Made by a program: the position numbers and the translations under genes
Shown here: in pieces, positions 21,362 through 30,261 of the stretch
Position numbering within the stretch: the stretch's first letter is position 1
Layout of the letters: every line of letters starts with the position of its first letter
The notes under the pieces: generated by a model
What the model was told of the DNA's origin: nothing
Database searches by the model: none
Seen by the model: only the letters and a program-made list of their open reading frames with translations
NCBI RefSeq assembly: GCF_000149955.1
Contig: NC_030995.1
Coordinates: 2,653,978-2,684,238, forward strand
Length of the DNA: 30,261 nucleotides
DNA from: Fusarium oxysporum f. sp. lycopersici 4287
Taxonomy: Eukaryota > Ascomycota > Sordariomycetes > Hypocreales > Nectriaceae
Direction: 5' to 3'

Positions 21362-22858
21362 TCACGTAAGCGCAGCTATAGCGATACCCAAGAGCAGTGG
21401 TGCTAAAGAAATAGGGACAGTCTTTGTCAGAGAGCCGCTGCTTTTGCTTCTGCCAGCAGAACCAGTTTGACTCGGCGCGGCATTGGATGGGCTAATCGAT
21501 GAAGAAGCATCATTAACCCCAACAGCCAGAATACCCCCCTTTGTGGCTTGGTAATTGTCGTCATAGGGATAGACATTAGTGTAGTTGTATGACCCCCTAG
21601 ACCTGCCCCACAGTGACTTGACAGATCCCAAGACGCCTCTGCCGGATGCGCACTTGGCTTCCGTGTCAGGTTTCGGCCACCATCCGGGCAGTTCTTGTAC
21701 ATCGTTAAGCGGCCCGGGGTAGGATTCACTCCACGACAAGCCTTGGTACGAGATGTCGGTGTTCTTGTAGCCCACTTTATTAGCCAGGACAGAGAACACA
21801 TTAGCATCGCAGTCCCAGCGGCCGAGCGAGGGGAGATCCCAGTTCACCGAGATGGTAGACAGCATGGAATAGTGGTTGTAGTACATACTGTCCGTGGTGC
21901 CGTGTAGGGAGGGGTGAATGGCGCCTCCGAGGAGAACCGTGAATACCTTGTTAGGAATGTCATTCTGTTTAGCCTCATCGAACGTGACCACTATGAGAGT
22001 CTTGTTCATAAAGTACTCATTCTCCATAAGGGGACCAAGCCACTCATGGAGCCATCTGCCCGCAAAGGCAAGCCCAGTGTCGTGCCCATCATCGCGAATA
22101 TTTGGTGTGAAGAATGCCCATTGAGGGAGGTTTTTACCCGCCAAATCTTGTTCGAAGCTGGTGAAATTCTTGATCCGAGCCATGCGGGTTGCATTTCTTG
22201 AGATTATATCGTAAGAGGACAGTGGATTATGCTTGCTCACATAGCCATCTCCATTAGCTCCTTGGACGCCACGGTACGAAAAGTTCTCTTGATACTCAGC
22301 CCAGGAGATCTGCTTAGTGTCGAGGAGCTCAATAACGGTAGAGATGTTAGCCGGGATGCGATGGTAGCGGTCGTTCTGTAGACCAAATGTATCGCCTCCC
22401 ACGGCGGCAACATAGTTGGGTTGCGATGGGTGGGTGACTGCAAGAAGTGTTAATTGCAGCGCGGTCACTTGAGAGCTTAGTATCTCACCTGCGTAGTAAT
22501 TCTCGAGCAAAACACCCTGCTCGGCGAGCCAGCGCATGTCCTTATTAACAGCTGCTGTCTGTCACTGATATATAAGCCTGTCCTATAGGACTTTTACAAC
22601 CTACCGTCCCAACAGTCTAGAACTGGCACATACCTCGAAATTGACATTCTCTAGCCATATCTGAAACATACGGTTGAATCCTACCCCTGGTACAGTCGAC
22701 TCTTCAATTGCCGGTGGAATGGTTGCTTGAATATCCCCGACGGCTTCCACGCTTGGCTTTAGGAAGATTGAAGTGGTCGGTTTGCCGACGACTGCTATGT
22801 CTCTGCGTATCACTAGCGTGAGGATCTTGAGAATTAGAGTGCTTAGGAAGGTCTTCAT
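21362..22858 (-). CDS. Secreted, GPI-anchored acid-phosphatase-like phosphoesterase
   Basis: Exons: 22858-22634, 22558-22489 and 22437-21362, giving 456 residues. The N-terminus MKTFLSTLILKILTLVI is a signal peptide. NRMFQIWLENVNFE begins the phosphoesterase family fold (PF04185, shared with fungal acid phosphatases and phospholipase C-like enzymes). The intron-joined AVTHPSQPNYVAAVGGD (residues 98-114) is the conserved region expected to coordinate metal and phosphate. TFDEA occurs later. The C-terminus has a Ser-rich linker (SISPSNAAPSQTGS) and a final hydrophobic stretch without charge, which fits a GPI-anchor signal. It should release phosphate or hydrolyse phosphoesters at the cell wall or surface. 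Intron 2 (51 nt) has no stop in frame, so unspliced message would also be translatable. Confidence 0.88.
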
Positions 22859-24379
22859 ATTTTGTGAATGAATATCCGTCAAAGAATAATTAAAGATGTT
22901 ATAAAAGGCTTTCTAATTTTTCTAGTCCGACGGCGCTGGAATTTACCAACGCTGCTGACTCAGATTAGTCTCTCTGCGTCAAATGACTTAATGTCATTTG
23001 TCCTGCAGTGATGACAAGCTCTTGTTCCTTTCTCTCGTCATAGACCGGAATTTGATCACATCTGTCGCCTCAACTGCGCCGAATATTTCACGGTAACCCA
23101 GAATAAAGTTCAGGAAGCGCGGCGAATGCTTACGTATATTAGAGCTGAAACCGGTATTTGACGTCCATTAATGAGAACGTAGTGACATGCCAGGCCACCA
23201 TCGCACCGTCCGTCCTCTGATGCTATTCTACTGGCCACCTCGGTATGACGGAGACACAGATTGTCGTACCGAGCGTGCTGAAAGAATCCAAGGTTAGGTA
23301 AATAATAACTTAGTAGCAGTAGTCTGTTGATTAACTTGTATCTAAAGGGCGTAGTATTCTAGCCCAAAGACTTACTTAGGCACATACCTCGATCCCTAAC
23401 TCCTGTTGTTTCCTGATACTCGTGGAGATCATGCGTGGCCTAAAACACAGATCTTCACTGCGTGAATGAGGGGAAATTTGGTAACTGGCATTGGAGAAGA
23501 TACTCCGATACTCCCTGCTCTACATCTTGAATGCTTTTGAGCAATACCCCACCTGTTTTTAAGAAAAATGATTGGATATCTGACCCCGATGAGTACGCAA
23601 ATTGTGCTAAAGGGCGGGCAAAGAGATGCTACTGCATGTCCACGGGAGACGTCCTGGTGCCAGTCTCGGCATTCCTATTAACAAAGCTTGGCATCAAATA
23701 AGCATGGGGCCTGGGCTCTGCCACGAAAGTCTGTAGTAATGACGGATGGGTATTCCGAAGCCCATGTTTCAGGTCTCCGTTGGGCGCTTATCCCTGGCTG
23801 GCGTGGCGTAAGACTCCCCAAGATCAAGTCCCAAGAAAGAATTATTACATCGCGCCTCCTCCAAGTGCATCAAGAGAGTCCGAGACGCCAACAAACCTCT
23901 GCTGTGACCCTCCTGCTACCAAGCCAAGCCTATTGTTAGCAAAAGATATGAGTACACCAAGCCCAAGCAGCGGGTTGCGCTGTGGCAGGTTTCAACACGC
24001 CGTGCAGTTGAAGATACGCAGCCTTCCTCATGATTGGCCAGACATTGGATTTTGCGAACACTTTGCTAAACGTAAGCGGATTCGCTAGCTCGCAGAACGG
24101 ACGCGTCAGCTTTTTTGGCGTGGTAATGGATGATCCCACTTCATTACCCTGTAAGACGGAAGTCTGTGAGGGCAATCGGGGTGAGAGCGTGCAAGACAAT
24201 AGCAGGTCGCGGATGTCATATACTCTGAATGCACACAAGTAATGCATCGTGGTGCATTCAGCCTCTTATTCCCAGAACCAATGACATTCCCCATTCCTCA
24301 ATCTTTCAATATAAGAACGATAAAATTCCTACTTAATAACGCTACGCTTAATTAACAGGAGACGCTATCAGGTAGCAGG

Positions 24380-24871
24380 GTGAGGTTTATAATCGTTGCT
24401 CTTTTGCTCGAATTGACCTTAGGAAGCGTGGCCAGTCCCATCTTTCTTGGTGCAACCTCGCCAACTGTATTTCACACCCGACTCAATGCCTGCATTTATC
24501 GTTGTATAGTCTACCCTAGAAAAATCGAAGAACCCTTTAGTTCGCCACCAGTAACGAACTGGCATAAAGTTCTAAACACAAAAGGCTCTAATCGTCAAAT
24601 AACGGCATCGCCAGGGGCATATGGTGCCTATTCAAATCCGTTTGCTCCGGTGGCCAAAGATAATGGAATGGCAACTATTGAGACTCAGGGTGGCCACAGC
24701 AAGGAAAGGGGTTCTTGGTCCCTATACATCCACATTTCATCTTTATGCTACATATCACCCTCCCTAACTCAAGTGGTGGTGGACTCCGTTGCCCTAAAGC
24801 TAATCATGATCTCTTTGGCACCTTCCTCACAGCATTCTTCCCTTTATCCGAGAACGGTATGCATTCTATAA
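24380..24871 (+). pseudogene. Possible decayed small secreted protein gene (no ATG)
   Basis: The frame starts at GTG: RFIIVALLLELTLGSVASP resembles a cleavable signal peptide, with processing expected near SVA-SP. About 140 residues follow without a recognised domain, including ITASPGAYGAYSNPFAP and several cysteines. No in-frame ATG lies near the signal-like start. It may be a small secreted protein that lost its start, the second exon of an unseen gene, or a chance frame. Confidence 0.25.
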
Positions 24872-24997
24872 ATGAACTCTGATTTGGTGAGACTATAATC
24901 TCGAAGCTAGATTAGGAGACGAATACATAATGGCATCCCGAAGAATTTCCCTGCCCTCTCGGAAAGGCCGATAGCAGCCCGACGAGAAGCATAAAAC

Positions 24998-24999
<2 letters not shown>

Positions 25000-25033
<34 letters not shown>
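25000..25033. repeat. (GA)17 microsatellite
   Basis: An uninterrupted GA dinucleotide array of about 34 bp, polymorphic in length in most genomes. It lies in the gene-poor spacer and codes for nothing supported. Confidence 0.95.
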
Positions 25034-25036
<3 letters not shown>

Positions 25037-25722
25037 GATTATTCCCTTGAAATAGGTGATTAATAACTTAATACGAACCCCTGCCGCCATGCTGAGACGT
25101 ACTGGAAGTCGTCGAGGAGACGTTTATGAACGAACGTGGTTTAATAATGTGTCATATAGATTAAGTCTGGCTAATCTATGGAATCGCTGATATATTCACA
25201 TTGCAACTAGGATGTGTTGAGAAAGAAAAATAAGGGCGCCGTGGGTTCGTCTCGTTTGAGCATAGTGTTGAAGATATGTTCTGTAACTGTTAAGCGCCGC
25301 GGAGCTTAACTTCGTCATTTTGAAGACTCTGCATATAAAAATAAGAAGGTAACTAATCTAATAAGATGTAAAATATTACTTATTGTGTTAATATCTCTAG
25401 AGTATAAGCGTTTATTTTAGTAAGTAGCTTTAATATAATTTTAGGCTATGGCTTTTTATAGGTATTTTCTTACTTTTTGTTAATTTCCTTAATACTTTAG
25501 GTTTTTAAGAAATATTAGGGATATATTATAACTAAATGTATTTTCATATTAAGTATTTCTAAGTAATAGCTAGTACTACTTCTTAATTTTAATATTAAGA
25601 ATAGGCCTGAAACTATGGAAGGCTAACTTTGTATTACTGATTAAGATAAAAATTATCAGGAATTCCTTGACATATCTAATTTATCTGCCTAGGTGATATC
25701 TTTATGGTTTCCGCCAGCGGAA

Positions 25723-28700
25723 TTAACCGTTTGATTCTCCTACTGCCCCTTTCTCACGGTGCTCAATAGTTTCGACAAACAGAATATCCACAAATGACGA
25801 CATATTGCTCACTAGGCCCTTACGAGGCCCGACTTTGCTAGAGATTTGTGGGCCCGCCTGCGCGTTGGTTTCGCAGTGACCTATCACCTGGAGCTCAATG
25901 TCTACTGCCGGTGGCGTCTTTGGGTTATTCGCTGGGATCGTGAGCTTGCATGAGCCTTCTGATCGGGCGCATTGCTCCGATTTCTGTTTGCTTTCTTCAC
26001 CATTGACCAAGATTTCCTTTATGCTAGTGGCACCTCCGTAGGACACCCGGTCCGGTCGTGATTTTTCATGATCTTGGCTTATTCCCGAATCCTCTGTCAA
26101 AGACATTGCTCGGACTCGATTGACGTGGCCAGACGGGTTAAGATTGACAGTCGAACTGGATTTCGTCGAATCAGCGGACAGGCGTCGTCGTTGATTCCCC
26201 ATTGCCATAGTATTGCCGTTTAGTATTTTGACCGCTGAAAGGTTAGACCGTCTGAAAGACCAGAACCTGAATGGTAAGCCGGATCCGCTGCCCTGCGATA
26301 CTTCACCACTATCCGCCAACTTGACAATATGTTCGAACCTTTCGTGTACCCCTTGTATAAACTCGTGCTGGAATTGTGCTGGCGCCTGGCGTATCTTGAA
26401 GAAGCTAAGAGGTATGAATTTACAGTTAGGACTAGACAGCACTGAGTGGATGGGCATCATCAGCCGCATCACAATCATAGTCGATTGCCCCCATTCTTCG
26501 TTGTCTCGGCAGGGTGCGCAGGATATCGTAGACGTGAGGGCTGCGTCTTCAAAGAGTGGCTCTTGAATCCATTCACATAAGGCTTTGATGGTCTCTGATA
26601 GTTGAGCCGCAAACTCGCTCTCCTGAGCGCTTTGACCCACCGACGTCTCATTCAGACTCTGAAGTATTTTGGAAACGGACATGTTTCCAAACCGCTTGAG
26701 GAACTGTAAATGCCAGTTCTCGAGTGTCTTAAGTGGAAGAGCGATAGATGGGAGAAGATTTCTGGCGTCTTTCTGTACTAAAATATCGAATCCGGATCTG
26801 ACGGAGGCTCGGATGGCGAAGAAGCCTATATGAACACCTGATGGTGCCTCATTGTGCTTGGATGCGTATGTAGACATGGAACGGAGTTTCGTCTCAAACT
26901 CGGTACTCTGAATCTGCATGCCCGACCTGATGATGTTGCTGACCTGATGAAGCTCGGCGAAACGATAACCAGCTGATATAAAACGCTCAGCGTCCTGATC
27001 CGACTCGACACGGCGAGCTAGCAGCATCAACAAGCCGCGTCCAAAGGCCTGCTGCCGAGCGTCGAGCCCTGTTTCTATGTCAGGGCCACTTTGGTTGTCC
27101 TCTTGGCTGTCTACCATTCCCCAAGAAAGACTAAGACGAGAACTCATGCGAGACTGGGGTCGTGGCCACTGGCCAACTGGGCCTGTAAGGAGAATCTCAT
27201 CCCATAAGACACCTACCGAGGTCAAATCCTCATGGAACCGGCCCGCAAGCTCGGCTGCGGCAAGACAGAAGAGTTCCCTAAAAATAATATCGTAATTCTC
27301 AATCATCTCTCCATACTCGTTAACGAGCTGAATGCCACATCGTCCGTCTTTATGGGTGCTTGAATGAGGCAACTGTAACACGTGCTGCCTCATACCGCCA
27401 ACAAGGCTCGAGATAATACTCCAGTTTCTTGATGCCAGGAACATCCACTGGAAGATTGGGTGTCTGATACTAAAGCCGTCTTTGGTATGCTAGTAAAGTA
27501 AGCCAAGGGCCGTCTAGGATGTGTCAGAGTATATGTATCTACCTTTTCCAAAAATGAATCAGTGATAACAGTACTGGGAATTAGTCCATCAGGGTCGACG
27601 AGAATCCTTCCGGCTTTGTCGAAGACAGCTGTTCCCAATGTGACCTGCTGCGCTCGAAAGGCGGACTTTCTCAAGTTCCTTATGCGAATGATGGTTGACA
27701 TGGCAATGATAAAACAGGCACCGAGAGTCTATTCTGGATCAGCCATACCCTTCATGTTGTCAACTGAATATGCGTACTGACCAAACAGATAGCCACGACA
27801 ACATTTGCAGCTTTAGTTGGCTCGTTTCCCTTTGACTCGGCATCTCTGAAACGATAACGAGTTCCAGCAGCGGCACACCAGTGCATCCCTGATACAGCAC
27901 TTGCAAGGACCGCAGCCGAGATAGCTCGCCTCCGCCACGAATTTGTCCACATAGCCCTAAAGACAAATAACATAAAAAGGGCAGCGTTACTGGCAACAAC
28001 GGCGATAATAGCGGATCCGACGACGTATGCTGGTTGATATACACAAGTATAATTCTTAATAGATGTATTCCCGAGATAGTGCATACCGCAGATAGAAGCG
28101 CCGCAGAGAACGCCGCCAGCAATGACTCTCCACCAGGAAATAGCATTATCAGTGCCGATTGCTAGAAATGCAGACAGCAAGACGATAATAGGAATAAAGA
28201 AGGATAGAGCTGTAAAGCCCTTCGAATAGGCTACTTGCATCTCGGGTTCTCCGTTGGCAAGATGGATAGCTCTATTTCCAGTGAAATGCTAGTCGAAGAC
28301 CATATCGTGAGCATTCAAGGGCTACGTGATCCAGATGGATATTGTCGTAACTCACCATACACCAGATGGCTACTCCGCCCATGGTGACGGCGGAGCTCAC
28401 GAGTAACAAGCTTATTTAGTCAGTGCGATGATTCAGAGAAATAACATGTGGCTTTCAGAATCGCAAAAACGTAAACATACTGATTGTATAGGCCTCTGAA
28501 GCCGGTTCGTCTGCTCATAAGCTCAAGACTTGAGCCTGCGCCGACCAGGCTGACAATGTAGCTAAGAATGACGAAGCCGGCATTGTAGCTCTGGGGCACA
28601 ATTTGATCTTGATACTCACGAAGCAAGTTATAGGAAGGCATGACGAGCTCAAAGAACACAAACGAGCAATGAAAAGCTACTGACACCGCACAAGAGAGTG

Positions 28701-28728
28701 TGGATACTTGTTTGGTAGAGTGGAGCAT
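25723..28728 (-). CDS. MHYT-domain multi-pass membrane protein, five exons
   Basis: Exons: 28728-28481, 28410-28356, 28288-27782, 27728-27543 and 27489-25723. The introns are 70, 67, 53 and 53 nt; phases agree and give 920 residues. Three MHYT-type motifs are visible: MHFT (101-104, joined across an intron boundary), MHYL (170-173) and MHWC (236-239), each next to a hydrophobic helix, with helices such as ALSFFIPIIVLLSAFLAIG and YVVGSAIIAVVASNAALFML. In bacteria MHYT modules (PF03707) are proposed copper-bound sensors of O2, CO or NO. In fungi they head long proteins without known output domains. The C-terminal about 600 residues are soluble, start with a cytosolic-like segment (EKHTKDGFSIRHPIFQWM), and end in a Ser-rich basic region (NQRRRLSADSTKSSSTVN). 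It is likely a membrane signalling protein; the ligand and output are unknown. Confidence 0.88.
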
Positions 28729-30261
28729 AACGCGACGGGGGGCAAAGGCTCTTAACTAGGACATATAAACGAGGCCACGGCCTACAGAGTTTGGAGGCTC
28801 GGTAGCATTGCGTCTGGTCAATTACGGTTGCTAGGAGCGTCTGAGCACGCCATGGGATTTAATTAAAATGAATTTTGGTCACATATTACGAAGCCGGGAG
28901 CCATTTTGGGATGCAAGATGCACATCCTGCTGGATAATTACCCTGCCCACCATCAGACGAGGACTGCTACCACAAGACAAGCCAGGTAGACTAGCCTAAA
29001 GTGGGAAAAAATCTAATTGTAATTCAGGGACCAGGTAGGAATTAGGGCCAAACCGTCATTCATGATCTTTTTTCCCTCGGGTCTTTTAATTTCGGGTTTG
29101 CATCACAAAGCCTCTCATATTGCCGGGTTGCTGAGCCAAAGACTTGAACTTGTTGGGACTACTTGGTGGTCAGATGCGCCGCCACAAGGGCTTACATATC
29201 GCTTGTATTAGATCATAAATCATATCGTGCTCGGGACCGGGGGCCATCAGATGCGGACCTATGAAAGGCCCAAGCTTGTGACAAGTGCGACCATCAGCTT
29301 TTTTGTTCGCATACCTTAAGTTAGTAAAATCGAATGGCGTAAAAAGAAACTGCCACAAAGCATGTGAAATGACCCAGACACTCGCTAAGCCTGTGCCGTC
29401 TCTGCAACGGCATGGAATATTGTCATCTATAAAACCTTTCGTCGGCATCAATTATATATATGTTTGTCTGCCAGTGGTGTGATTTCGGGTTCTAGGAGTC
29501 AAGAGTCTCAAGAAATTTAATTATTACACGTATTGCGTCTTGTCTTCCTTTCTCGATTACTGTCAGATCCATGTTCCTATTGTATTCTACGGCCGGTTAA
29601 TACAGGCTCTCTATACAGCACATTGACAGCAACGGTTACATCAGCCGTAAAGCCCGCCATGTGAAACCATATTGCTCGCAGGAGCAACCCGTTGCCATGG
29701 TTCAATAGCGCCTGTTGGGATCAATTGCTGACCAATCGGGCATATGAAATTTCCGTGTATGTTTGTGTCAGATTGTCTACGCCTCAGTTCCTCGCATATT
29801 TCAAAACACACGCAAACGGGTCCGTGCATATATTCGTGTGCCTTACATGATATAGATCGTCATCTTCTGTGCGCAGGTAGAGGTCCAAGCAAAAGCAAAA
29901 GCGCAGCCGCTAGTTAGATTAGAGTCTAATCTTACAATTTTGCCACATCACAATTCCGTCATCATGATCCTTGAACTGGTTCCATCAGGGGGTCAAAAAA
30001 AGGAACCCAACCACAATATGAATAATTTACTTTGATGTTCCGGGGTGGTCCAATATAGATAAACAATAATCATTCCTTCAGAAGATACAGAACTGGTGGA
30101 ACTGCTTCCACTAAAAACGTCATCATAACGTGCGCAAAGGTCGAAATTGGGCCGATAATGTCGCATGGGGCCCGGAGTCGATGGGAAATCAGGCCGAGAA
30201 GCGAACATGTGCGGCTAACCAGAAAATGAGCTGTTGGGCATATGCCGTCAATCGCATACTA
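28729..30261. other. Right-edge region without a supported gene
   Basis: About 1.5 kb. It contains the MHYT gene promoter next to 28729. A short minus-strand frame at 29993-30208 (MFASRPDFPSTPGPMRHY, with a Ser-rich DDVFSGSSSTSSVSSEG) could be the first exon of a gene, but no convincing continuation was found. Nothing else is recognised on either strand. Confidence 0.4.

Larger units (their letters stand above)
22859..25722. other. 2.9-kb gene-poor region
   Basis: No domain-bearing gene was found. Short overlapping frames on both strands at 23688-24250 lack recognisable similarity. A secretory-looking frame without an ATG (24380-24871) and a GA microsatellite are listed separately. From about 25320 to 25700 the sequence is very AT-rich, typical of a mutated repeat or intergenic spacer. 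Confidence 0.5.

Noticed and set aside
23688..24247. Overlapping short frames on both strands as small secreted proteins
   Set aside because: None has a signal peptide or cysteine pattern, and they contradict each other.
25000..25033. GA array as a CRISPR-like or regulatory array
   Set aside because: It is a simple dinucleotide microsatellite with no spacers.

Overview
This window is filamentous-ascomycete (Pezizomycotina) nuclear DNA, most likely from a Fusarium-like or other Sordariomycete genome. The evidence is the short spliceosomal introns (about 48-77 nt, with CTAAC/CTGAC-like branch sites) and the gene families: Zn2Cys6 regulators, a HET-domain protein, a LaeA-like methyltransferase, a DMATS prenyltransferase, an RGS-linked receptor and an MHYT protein. 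A run of 155 N at 8325-8479 shows it comes from a draft assembly. Exon structures were worked out by hand from splice sites, reading phase and family conservation; no transcript data were available.

Left flank (1-5085). A Zn2Cys6-type regulator (308-1810, +) has lost the first half of its zinc cluster. It is followed by a lineage-type membrane protein of unknown function (2017-4005, -). A gene-free, AT-rich stretch lies between that gene and the next one.

Central block (5086 to about 14101). This looks like a small prenyltransferase-centred secondary-metabolite locus: a DMATS-family aromatic prenyltransferase (+), a LaeA-like SAM methyltransferase (-, eight exons), a regulator with two C2H2 fingers plus a Zn2Cys6 cluster (+), a microsomal cytochrome P450 (-), and the 3' remnant of an FAD monooxygenase (+). 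No NRPS, PKS or terpene cyclase is present here. The inferred chemistry is prenylation of an aromatic (often indole) substrate, then oxidation and methyl transfer under a local regulator. The regulator needs a one-base frame correction and the flavoenzyme is broken, so the locus may be decaying, or the assembly may contain indels.

Right flank (14378-30261). A HET-domain protein (-) is followed by 3 kb with no recognisable gene. Then come a seven-helix receptor fused to an RGS domain (+), a GPI-anchored acid-phosphatase-like phosphoesterase (-), another 2.9 kb gene-poor stretch with a (GA)n microsatellite and AT-rich DNA, and a large MHYT membrane protein (-). The last 1.5 kb has no supported gene. 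AT-rich islands between genes resemble repeat-induced point mutation relics, but no transposon could be identified.
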